From Paludibacter sp. (GTDB lineage Bacteria > Bacteroidota > Bacteroidia > Bacteroidales > Paludibacteraceae): a stretch of DNA of 15,555 nt. Positions 7,682 through 15,100 of the stretch are shown here, piece by piece (position 1 is the first letter of the stretch; each line of letters starts with the position of its first letter). Position numbers and translations under genes: made by a program. The notes beneath the pieces are model-generated. The model did no database searches, was not told the origin of the DNA, and worked only from the letters and a program-made list of their open reading frames with translations. The stretch is taken from positions 1 to 15,555 of the forward strand of contig JAQTOL010000022.1 of assembly GCA_028748945.1 (NCBI GenBank), in the 5' to 3' direction.

Positions 7682-8608
7682 TTAGTACTCCATTAGCATG
7701 ACCTTTTGTTTATCAGACTGAAGTTGATTTATTAAATCCTGAACGCTTTCAAATTTCTTTTCATCCCGTATTTTTTGAATAAAATAAATATCAAGTATCT
7801 GATTGTAAATATCTTCATCGAAATCAATAATATGTACTTCTATACTGATTTTTTCTCCGTTATTCAATGTCGGGCGTTGACCAATATTCATCATTCCCTT
7901 ATATATCTGCTTATTCCAAATTAATCGAACAGCATATACACCGAGTGCCGGTAGTATTTTAGCCGGATCATCGGGTTGTATATTGGCTGTCGGAAAGCCG
8001 ATTTTTCGACCTACCTTAAATCCGTCGATAACCTTGCCACGAATAGAATAGGTATAAGTAAGCAAACGATTCGCATGTTCAATGTCCCCGTGTTGTAGTG
8101 CCAATCGTATATGTGATGAGCTAATATGTTGATCTGAGGCTGTTGTGTAGTTTTTCGCCTGAATGACTTCTATACCCAGAATTTTTCCATATTGCCGGTA
8201 TTCGCTGAATCCATCCGTACGGTTATGTCCAAACCGATGATCGTGTCCTACCAACAAAGTCCGAACATTAAGTTTATCATGTAAAATTGTTTTCAAAAAA
8301 TCGAAAGCAGACAAATTGGCCATTTCAACCGTAAAATCCAAAATTACACAAATATCTATTCCGGTTGATTGAAGTTGAGTAAGTTTCTCTGATAAAGTCG
8401 TCAGTAGTTCCGGTTGAAAATCGGAATTCAACACTTTCCTCGGATGCATGGCAAAAGTAACTACTACGCTTTTTAGTTTCTGTTTGCCTGCTAAAACTTT
8501 TAATTCATCAATTAAAAACCGGTGACCGGCATGTAATCCATCAAAAAAACCGACAGTGGCTACACAGGGTTCAAGTGCATTTAATTCAGATTGATATATA
8601 ATTTGCAT
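7682..8608 (-). CDS. ribF: Bifunctional riboflavin kinase/FAD synthetase
   Basis: Makes FMN from riboflavin and ATP, then FAD from FMN and ATP. The 308-residue protein has the usual two parts. The N-terminal FMN adenylyltransferase domain shows GFFDGLHAGH (20-29), the nucleotidyltransferase HxGH-type motif, then GHDHRFGHNR (121-130) and ISSSHIR (162-168). The C-terminal riboflavin kinase domain shows the GKVIDGFKVGRKIGFPTAN signature (191-209) and GVYAV (223-227). Length and motif order match bacterial RibF closely. Its ATG lies 6 bases after the stop of the HAD phosphatase gene, so the two are almost certainly one transcript. No Shine-Dalgarno is visible and no clear terminator follows it. 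Cytoplasmic. Confidence 0.96.
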   Translation of the reverse strand: MQIIYQSELNALEPCVATVGFFDGLHAGHRFLIDELKVLAGKQKLKSVVVTFAMHPRKVLNSDFQPELLTTLSEKLTQLQSTGIDICVILDFTVEMANLSAFDFLKTILHDKLNVRTLLVGHDHRFGHNRTDGFSEYRQYGKILGIEVIQAKNYTTASDQHISSSHIRLALQHGDIEHANRLLTYTYSIRGKVIDGFKVGRKIGFPTANIQPDDPAKILPALGVYAVRLIWNKQIYKGMMNIGQRPTLNNGEKISIEVHIIDFDEDIYNQILDIYFIQKIRDEKKFESVQDLINQLQSDKQKVMLMEY

Positions 8609-8614
8609 AGTAAT

Positions 8615-9250
8615 TTACAGCCAGGTTTCATCGTTCAACAAAAAACTTAAATCTTCTCTTTGATCTACCAAATAGGTTTGTATTCCGAGATTTTTTGCCT
8701 GTTCAATGTTTTTCAATCCATCATCCAGAAACAAACACCGGTTTGCCATTACATGTTCAGAAGCTAATAAGGATTCAAAAATTTCAGCATCCGGTTTTGC
8801 CATTTTCATCTCATAGGATAAATAACATTTATCAAAAAAGTCAGAAATATTTTTTCCAACTTTTGCAAATTCACCGGCAGCACTCACTTCAATATGCAAG
8901 GGATTCGTATTACTAAGCAATACAATCCGAAATCTTTTCTTTAATGCAGCTAATAATTCAATTTTTTCGGACGGAATATCGCATAAAAACGAACACCAGG
9001 CATCATCGATCTGACTATCGCTAACTGAGTCTGGAGCAAGTTTATGAATCTCAGACCTGAACTCATTAACCCCGATATTTCCTTTTTCAAAGTCAAGAAA
9101 AAAACCGGATTGTCCGAAATTGCTTAAATGCTGTTCAATATTTTCAATCCCTAAGTTTTTGAAATTCAAAATACATTGAGGTAGATCAAGATTAATAATT
9201 ACACCGCCAAAGTCAAAAATTAGTGTGTTTATATTTTTAAAATGTTTCAT
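8615..9250 (-). CDS. HAD-superfamily (subfamily IA) phosphatase
   Basis: A haloacid-dehalogenase-type hydrolase of about 211 residues. Motif I is FDFGGVI (nucleophile Asp, with Gly where many members have the second Asp), motif II is LLSNTN, motif III the Lys in KMAKPDAEIF, and motif IV FLDDGLKNIEQA. The FDxGxVI form of motif I plus SNTN resembles YihX-like sugar-phosphate phosphatases, but the substrate cannot be read from sequence. I chose the ATG at 9250 because the protein family begins only a few residues before motif I; an in-frame ATG at 9289 would add 13 residues (MILQKLSFNFLLR) without family support and is possible but less likely. It precedes ribF by 6 bases, so it may act on a phosphorylated flavin or sugar intermediate; that link is inferred from context only. 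Confidence 0.9.
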   Translation of the reverse strand: MKHFKNINTLIFDFGGVIINLDLPQCILNFKNLGIENIEQHLSNFGQSGFFLDFEKGNIGVNEFRSEIHKLAPDSVSDSQIDDAWCSFLCDIPSEKIELLAALKKRFRIVLLSNTNPLHIEVSAAGEFAKVGKNISDFFDKCYLSYEMKMAKPDAEIFESLLASEHVMANRCLFLDDGLKNIEQAKNLGIQTYLVDQREDLSFLLNDETWL

Positions 9251-9276
9251 TCTTAACAAAAAGTTGAAAGATAATT

Positions 9277-9306
9277 TTTGCAGTATCACAAAATTTACTA
9301 CTTTTG
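9277..9306 (+). promoter_or_regulatory. Promoter for the CAU tRNA
   Basis: TTTG (9277-9280), 18 bases, then TACTTTTG (9299-9306) match the phylum's -33/-7 promoter closely. The expected start near 9312 leaves about 35 bases before the tRNA. Confidence 0.75.
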
Positions 9307-9317
9307 CATTCGCTTTG

Positions 9318-9325
9318 CAAAGATA
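9318..9325 (-). promoter_or_regulatory. Possible -7 element for the HAD-ribF transcript
   Basis: On the - strand this reads TATCTTTG, an exact TAnnTTTG match. The predicted start near 9311 gives a leader of about 60 bases to the ATG at 9250. No TTTG at the -33 distance is visible; that position would fall in the edge of the tRNA gene. Confidence 0.45.
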
Positions 9326-9346
9326 CTAAAAATTTTCGCAAATGTG

Positions 9347-9421
9347 GGGCCTATAGCTCAGTTGGTTAGTAGCACCTGACTCATAATCAGGGGGTCACTG
9401 GTTCAAGCCCAGTTGGGCCCA
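9347..9421 (+). tRNA. tRNA with anticodon CAU (Ile2 or elongator Met)
   Basis: A full cloverleaf folds. Acceptor GGGCCTA pairs with TGGGCCC (9414-9420); the anticodon stem is CCTGA/TCAGG (9375-9379, 9387-9391) with loop CTCATAA and anticodon CAT at 9382-9384; the variable loop is 5 bases; the T stem is ACTGG/CCAGT with loop TTCAAGC; the discriminator is A9421. The 3' CCA is not encoded (ACCC follows). The anticodon stem lacks the three G-C pairs of the initiator, so it is not tRNA-fMet. C4-G69 and C5-G68 in the acceptor are features that lysidine synthetase (TilS) uses in E. coli tRNA-Ile2, so Ile2 is slightly favoured over elongator Met. The D arm has one extra base (T9370) against the usual TTAGAGC pattern. 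Confidence 0.92.
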
Positions 9422-9432
9422 CCCTTGAAATT

Positions 9433-9471
9433 AAAACACTTACAACGGAAATTCTGTGTAAGTGTTTTTTT
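9433..9471 (+). terminator. Intrinsic terminator after the tRNA
   Basis: AAAACACTTACA (9433-9444) pairs perfectly with TGTAAGTGTTTT (9457-9468), a 12 bp stem with a 12-base loop, running into a T tract up to 9471. It lies 12 bases after the tRNA end. Confidence 0.85.
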
Positions 9472-9538
9472 ATTATCGTCATATGGTGGGATGTTACATT
9501 ATTTTCAAGCTGACTTCTTAATTTACCGTTCATATATT

Positions 9539-9558
9539 AAAGAGACAAGCTCTTTTTT
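9539..9558 (+). other. Small hairpin with T run in the gene-free stretch
   Basis: AAAGAG (9539-9544) and CTCTTT (9550-9555) form a 6 bp stem with loop ACAAG, followed by further T to 9558. It looks like a weak + strand terminator, but no + strand gene leads into it. The region 9472-9698 otherwise holds no coding sequence I can support. Confidence 0.35.
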
Positions 9559-9592
9559 AGAGAACTTCATTACTATATTTATTTTCAAACTT

Positions 9593-9632
9593 ATTAATTA
9601 TAAGGAACAAAGATATATTCCTTTTTATTAAT
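9593..9632. repeat. Imperfect inverted repeat with a nested direct repeat
   Basis: Bases 9593-9607 and 9618-9632 are reverse complements at 13 of 15 positions, with a 10-base loop; the core is AAGGAA/TTCCTT. TTATTAATTAT also occurs as a direct repeat on either side of the core. It lies about 65 bases past the stop of the AraC-family gene, so it may serve as that gene's terminator or as an RNA end stabiliser. Confidence 0.4.
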
Positions 9633-9698
9633 TATGTAAATATAAAAAGGCAAACATTTTTTTTGAAGTTTGAGAAGGTGATGATACAGATAATATCT

Positions 9699-10589
9699 TT
9701 AACCTTTCTTTTTGATTCTATATTCTGAAGGTGACATTCCCATTGTTTTAGTGAAAATTCTACTAAAATAAAAAGGATCTTCAAAACCGATTGACATTGA
9801 AATCTGATTGATTTTCAGATCCGAAAAATCCAGAAAGTGACATGCATGCTGAATTTTAAGCTGAGTGAGATAATTTAGGGGAGAAAAACCAGTCTTATTT
9901 CGAAATAAAGTGGAAAAATGAGATGTGGAAGATCCAACATGATTCGCAATTTCATTTAAAGTGATTCGTTTGTGAATATTCTCACGCATAAAATGAATTG
10001 CATCATCCGTTTTATCATTTGGGGTTTGATTAGTAAAAATACTTTCACGATATGATCCTAAAAACTTCAATGAACCCAGGAAATGGAAAAGGGCAGATAT
10101 ACTGTAATCAAGATTATTCTTACTATATCCATTTTTCAGGGTAGCAAATATTTCTTCAAATAATTGTAAGCGGTCTTCAATTCGCGAATTTTTTTGAGGG
10201 CTCACCATCGTGGGTTTATCTAAATCTTCTGAAAAAAAACCGGCCTTTTCTCCATCAAAATGAAGCCAGTAAATTGTCCATGGATTAGAGCTGTTGCAAC
10301 CATAAGAATGCGCTTTCCCTTTGGGAAGAATAAAGAATTGTTCGGAGCTGACTTTTTGCCGTATGCCTTCAATTTCAAACCATCCATTACATTCAATACA
10401 ATAAATAAGAATATATTGCATTACTTCCTCTTTACTCCTTTTCCTGAAGTGATAATTTGCTTTTGGATAAAAGCCAATGTCGGTAATATGAAGCAAACTG
10501 CCCAATGCATCGTTCTTTAGTTCATCAATTATCGGTTTTGGAAGAACTATTGCTCTTTCACCAAGAAAACCGCTTTTTAATCTGGCCAT
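9699..10589 (-). CDS. AraC-family transcriptional regulator
   Basis: A 296-residue one-component regulator. The N-terminal part (about 35-120) has the small beta-barrel (cupin-like) pattern of sugar-sensing AraC proteins: MQYILIYCIECNGWFEIEG, then FFILPKGKAHSYG (85-97) and WTIYWLHFDG (104-113). The C-terminal part (about 193-296) has the paired helix-turn-helix domain: ITLNEIANHVGSSTSHFSTLFRNKTGFSPLNYL (209-241) and INQISMSIGFEDPFYFSRIFTKTMGMSPSEYR (260-291), the classical AraC/XylS signature. It is transcribed away from a sugar-porter gene, the usual layout for a regulator controlling its divergent neighbour, so it most likely activates the transporter operon when a sugar is present. Its own promoter carries a 22-base palindrome over the presumed transcript start, suggesting repression, possibly by itself. 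The effector is unknown. Confidence 0.95.
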   Translation of the reverse strand: MARLKSGFLGERAIVLPKPIIDELKNDALGSLLHITDIGFYPKANYHFRKRSKEEVMQYILIYCIECNGWFEIEGIRQKVSSEQFFILPKGKAHSYGCNSSNPWTIYWLHFDGEKAGFFSEDLDKPTMVSPQKNSRIEDRLQLFEEIFATLKNGYSKNNLDYSISALFHFLGSLKFLGSYRESIFTNQTPNDKTDDAIHFMRENIHKRITLNEIANHVGSSTSHFSTLFRNKTGFSPLNYLTQLKIQHACHFLDFSDLKINQISMSIGFEDPFYFSRIFTKTMGMSPSEYRIKKKG

Positions 10590-10596
10590 TTATATA

Positions 10597-10618
10597 TGAA
10601 CTTTATAAATAAAGTTCA
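10597..10618. promoter_or_regulatory. Perfect 10+10 bp palindrome, probable operator
   Basis: TGAACTTTAT (10597-10606) and ATAAAGTTCA (10609-10618) are perfect reverse complements separated by only AA. The palindrome overlaps the last two bases of the araC-type gene's -7 element and covers its presumed transcript start near 10611. A two-base gap makes an RNA hairpin unlikely and a DNA site for a dimeric repressor likely. AraC-family proteins more often bind direct repeats, so the binding protein may be another regulator. Confidence 0.6.
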
Positions 10619-10647
10619 AAAGTAAGTATAATGGTCATGATTACAAA
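10617..10647 (-). promoter_or_regulatory. Promoter of the AraC-family gene
   Basis: On the - strand, TTTG (10647-10644), exactly 19 bases, then TACTTTTG (10624-10617). This is a full match to the TTTG/TAnnTTTG consensus of the phylum. The presumed start is near 10611, about 22 bases before the ATG. Confidence 0.78.
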
Positions 10648-10710
10648 ATTATCGTAAAATAATCTATGTAAATAGTAAGATTCTCTATTAAATCCTATAA
10701 AAATAAACCT

Positions 10711-10718
10711 TTACTTTG
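10711..10718 (+). promoter_or_regulatory. Weak -7-like element before the sugar-porter gene
   Basis: TTACTTTG differs from TAnnTTTG at one fixed position, and the -33 position has TTAA rather than TTTG. A weak promoter fits one that needs an activator. TGTCAT also occurs twice nearby (10717-10722 and 10736-10741). Confidence 0.3.
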
Positions 10719-10745
10719 TCATGTTAATCTAAATATGTCATATAT

Positions 10746-12125
10746 ATGAATAAGTTCAACAAGTCTTACATTTTTGGTATTTCAATGGTTTCTGCAATGG
10801 GTGGATTACTTTTTGGTTACGACTGGGTAGTAATTGGTGGAGCTAAACCCTTTTACGAAAGGTTCTTTGATATTGCATCATCGGCTAATTTACAGGCCTG
10901 GGCAATGAGTTGTGCCTTAATTGGGTGTGTGGTTGGAGCCGTAATTTCGGGCGTTGTCAGTGACCGGTTTGGCAGAAAATGGCCGTTATTGGTTTCAGCT
11001 TTTTTATTTACAATTGCTTCACTGGGAACCGGAATGGCAATAAATTACAATATGTTTGTAATCTTCAGAATAACTGGAGGTATTGGAATCGGTTTGGCAT
11101 CAGCTCTTTCTCCAATGTACATTGCCGAAGTAGCTCCATCGCATTTACGTGGCAGATTCGTTTCGCTCAATCAAATGACAATTGTTATTGGGATATTAGC
11201 TGCACAAGTTATCAACTTATTAATAGCACAAAAAGTCCCAGTCGGGGCGACAGACGAATATATTCGAACATCGTGGAATGGTCTGATTGGTTGGCGTTGG
11301 ATGTTTTACGCCTGTGCAGTACCCGCAAGTGCTTTTTTTGTACTCACCTTTTTTCTACCTGAAAGTCCCCGTTGGCTTATGAAAGCAGGTAAAGGTGAAA
11401 AAGCATTTCCTACATTGAAAAAAATTGGAGGAGAAGAATATGCTCACCAGGAAATGACAAATATCCAATCCACATTGAATGATGTTTCCGAAAAAATGGA
11501 TTTCAAAGCTTTGTTTAATCCTAAATTTAGAAATGTATTAGTTATTGGTATTGTATTGGCTGTTTTTCAGCAATGGTGTGGAATCAATACTGTTTTTAAT
11601 TATGCTGAAGAAATATTTACAGCCGCAGGCTATGGAGTCAGCGATACCTTATTTAATATCGTAATTACTGGAAGTGTGAATTTGATTTTTACCCTGGTGG
11701 CCATGTTTACTGTTGATAAATGGGGGAGGAAAAAACTCATGTTGTTTGGTTCAGTTGGATTGGCACTAACTTACATTCTGCTGGGAAGTGCTTTTTATTT
11801 CCAATTAAAAGGTATTGCCGTTCTTTCATTAGTTGTGATTGCCATTGGAATTTATGCTATGTCATTAGCACCAATAGTCTGGGTAATTTTATCCGAAATT
11901 TTCCCGAACCGGATTCGTGGTGCCGCAATGGCAATGGCCACTTTTGCGCTGTGGATAGCTTGTTTTATTCTCACTTACACTTTCCCGTTGTTAAATAAAA
12001 GTCTTGGAGCGGCAGGAACATTTTGGGTGTATGCCGGTATTTGTGTACTCGGATTTGTATTTGTTTTGAGAAAATTGCCTGAAACAAAAGGTAAGAGTCT
12101 GGAAGAAATAGAAAGAATGATTTGA
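10746..12125 (+). CDS. Sugar-porter family MFS transporter (XylE-like)
   Basis: A 459-residue, 12-helix major facilitator of the sugar porter family, inserted in the inner membrane and expected to import a monosaccharide, probably with protons. Family signatures are all present: GGLLFGYDWVVIGGA in helix 1 (19-33, with Asp26 at the position of the proton-coupling Asp27 of E. coli XylE), DRFGRKWP (73-80), MYIAEVAPSHLRGR (124-137), PESPRWLMKAGK (205-216), QQWCGIN (275-281), DKWGRKK between helices 8 and 9, APIVWVILSEIFPNRIRG in helix 10, and the terminal PETKGKSLEEIE. The exact sugar (xylose, glucose, galactose, arabinose or another) cannot be told by eye. It is divergent from an AraC regulator and followed after 30-51 bases by the DUF5107/TPR gene, so the two are very likely one operon. 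Confidence 0.95.
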   Translation: MNKFNKSYIFGISMVSAMGGLLFGYDWVVIGGAKPFYERFFDIASSANLQAWAMSCALIGCVVGAVISGVVSDRFGRKWPLLVSAFLFTIASLGTGMAINYNMFVIFRITGGIGIGLASALSPMYIAEVAPSHLRGRFVSLNQMTIVIGILAAQVINLLIAQKVPVGATDEYIRTSWNGLIGWRWMFYACAVPASAFFVLTFFLPESPRWLMKAGKGEKAFPTLKKIGGEEYAHQEMTNIQSTLNDVSEKMDFKALFNPKFRNVLVIGIVLAVFQQWCGINTVFNYAEEIFTAAGYGVSDTLFNIVITGSVNLIFTLVAMFTVDKWGRKKLMLFGSVGLALTYILLGSAFYFQLKGIAVLSLVVIAIGIYAMSLAPIVWVILSEIFPNRIRGAAMAMATFALWIACFILTYTFPLLNKSLGAAGTFWVYAGICVLGFVFVLRKLPETKGKSLEEIERMI

Positions 12126-12135
12126 TAGAAATAAA

Positions 12136-12160
12136 TTCACAAGTTCGAACACTTTGTGAA
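12136..12160 (+). other. Hairpin between transporter and DUF5107 genes
   Basis: TTCACAA (12136-12142) pairs with TTGTGAA (12154-12160); two more pairs (GT with AC) form beyond a single bulged T, leaving a 6-base loop. No T tract follows, so it is not a terminator. The right arm contains the upstream GTG start (12156) of the next gene. It could tune relative expression of the two genes by mRNA stability or processing. Confidence 0.45.
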
Positions 12161-15100
12161 AGTCAATAAAAAGAATATGAAAATGGTAGTAAAAGTATGG
12201 GAAGAAGATGTAGTCATCCCAACCTATGAGATAGGTAAAGCGGAAAAAAATCCTATATTTCTAGAAAAACGGGTTTATCAGGGAAGTAGTGGCGTGGTTT
12301 ATCCCTACCCGGTAATCGAAAAAATTGAAGATGAAAAGACAGGTAAGGTTTACCATGCTGTTTTCCTCGAGAATGAGTATATTAAGGTAATGATTTTACC
12401 TGAGCTTGGCGGTCGTGTGCAAATGGCTTATGACAAAATTAAACAACGCCATTTTATCTATTATAATCAGGTTATTAAACCGGCTTTAGTGGGTTTGACC
12501 GGCCCCTGGATTTCTGGAGGAATAGAATTTAACTGGCCTCAACATCATCGTCCGAGTACTTTTCTTCCTGTTGATTATACAATTGAAACGAATGCAGATG
12601 GTAGTATTACTGTTTGGGTAAGCGAGAACGAAAAAATGTTTCACCAAAAAGGAATGGCAGGATTTACCCTGCATCCCGGAAAAGCATATCTTGAAATAAA
12701 AGGGAAACTGTATAATCCAACTCCGATACCACAAACATTTCTTTGGTGGGCAAACCCGGCAGTAGCTGTAAATGATTATTATCAAACGGTTTTTCCACCT
12801 GATGTACATGCTGTTTTTGATCATGGAAAACGGGATGTTTCCACATTTCCCCTTGCTACAGGAACCTATTATAAAATAGATTATTCCGCAGGTGTAGATA
12901 TTTCAAACTATAAAAATATTCCGGTTCCGACATCGTATATGGCTATCAATTCTGAGTTTAACTTTTTGGGAGGTTACGAAAATGATACAAGAGCCGGTGT
13001 TTTGCATGTGGCAGATCATCATATTTCTCCGGGCAAAAAACAATGGACCTGGGGAAATGGAGATTTTGGGAAAGCCTGGGACCGAAATCTGACCGACGAA
13101 GATGGTCCCTACATTGAATTGATGGCTGGTGTTTATACAGATAATCAACCTGATTTTACCTGGTTACAACCTTACGAGGAAAAAACCTTTACCCAGTATT
13201 TCTTGCCCTATCGCGAACTGGGTGTTGTGAAAAATGCGTCACAGGATTTGTTGCTAAATTTGGATATTGAAAATAAAAATGCAAAAATCAAAGTATTTGC
13301 AACTTCGCTGATTAAAAATGCCCATATTGTTCTTGAAGGATTTATGAATGAAACAATCGATTTAAATCCGGAGTTTGTATTTGAACGTGAAATATTAATT
13401 GCTGAAACTTCTTTTAAAGATTTGATTCTGACTGTTTTTAATGAAAGCGGAAGAGAATTATTAAGTATAAAATCAGAAAAAAGAGAACCACGTCCAACCC
13501 CCGAAGCTGCAAAGCCTGCGTACTCACCGGAAGAAACACCCTCATGCGAGCAGCTTTACCTTACCGGATTACATCTGGAACAATATCGTCATGCCACTTA
13601 CAATGCTACTGATTATTATCTGGAAGCATTGAAACGCGATGCTTCGGATGTAAGAAACAATAATGCCATGGGATTGTGGTTGTTGCGTCGAGGTAAATTT
13701 GCTGAAGCCGAAAAATATTTCAAAACAGCTATCGACACACAATTGCAACGAAATCCAAATCCTTACGATGGTGAACCGCGTTACAATTTAGGATTAGCAC
13801 TTCAGTTTCAGGGGAAACACAAAGAAGCTTATGATGCATTCTACAAATCATGCTGGAACGCTGCCATGCAGGATGCCGGTTATTTCGGATGTGCTCAGAT
13901 TTCCTGTGTCAAAAATAACCTGGATGCTGCACTGTATGAAATTGATAAATCCTTGATTCGTAATTGGCACAACCACAAGGCACGGGTGTTGAAAGCTGCA
14001 ATACTGCGGAAACTTGGTCGTGAAGAGGAAGCTTTGGCATTGATTGAAGATTCATTGAAAATTGATTTATTTAATTTTGGTTGTCGGTTCGAAAAATACC
14101 TGATGACAAATGATAGGGAAGTTTTAGTTGAAATGCAGCAATTGATGCGTTCTGAAATTCATAATTATGAAATAGTTGCACTTGATTACATAGCAGCGGG
14201 GATGTATGCAGAAGCCGTTGAATTATTGGAAGAAGGCGCAAAGGTTTGCTCGACGACACCAATGTCTTATTATTACATGGGTTGGGCTTTATATCTCGAC
14301 AATAAATCATCTGGTAATGTCTTTGCCAAAGCAGCAGCTCATTCTCCTGAATTTTGTTTCCCCAACCGGTTGGAAGCCATTTTAGCTTTTGAATGTGCAC
14401 AAAAACTAAATCCGACCGATTCAAAAGCACCTTACTATCTTGGAAACCTTTGGTACGACAAACGCCAGTATCCCGAAGCCATTGCTTGCTGGGAGAAATC
14501 TGCTGAAATTGATGCTGAATTTCCGACGGTAATGAGAAATCTGTCGTTGGCTTATTTCAATAAACAAAAAAAAGAAGATAAAGCGGTGGAAATGTTGGAA
14601 AAAGCTTTTGCACTCGACACCACCGATGCCCGTATTCTGATGGAACTCGATCAACTTTACAAGCGTATTTGCAGATCACACGCTGACCGATTGACTTTTT
14701 TAGAAAAATATCCCGAACTGGTTGAGCAACGCGATGATGTTTATCTTGAATATGCCACACTGTGTAACCAAACCGGAAATTACAGCAAGGCGAAGGATAT
14801 GATTAATAAACGGCGTTTTCATCCATGGGAAGGTGGCGAAGGAAAAGTTCCGACTCAATATCAGATTTGCCGGGTTGAATTAGCAAAGGAATTGATTTCA
14901 GTACATAAATATCAGGAAGCAATTGCATTATTTAAAGAATGTTTAGTTTATCCTCCTAATTTGGGTGAAGGAAAATTATACGGAGCTCAGGAAAATGATT
15001 TTCATTATTGGCTTGGTTGCGCTTATGAAGGCTTAGGGCAAAAAAATGAAGCAGAAAAATATTGGGAATTAGCTAAAGATGGAATTACAAAGCCTGCTGC

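Noticed and set aside
9251..9289. Upstream ATG extending the HAD phosphatase by 13 residues
   Set aside because: The extra residues precede the point where HAD proteins normally start, a few residues before motif I. Kept as a possibility, but the ATG at 9250 is preferred.
9413..9631. A 72-codon + strand frame beginning inside the tRNA 3' end
   Set aside because: It overlaps the tRNA and its terminator, has no promoter or family-like sequence, and its composition follows AT-rich spacer DNA.
10645..10663. AAAATTAT and AAAATAAT, 11 bases apart, as AraC half-sites
   Set aside because: The match is imperfect, the region is AT-rich, and AraC-type half-sites are usually spaced about two helical turns apart; it could easily be chance.
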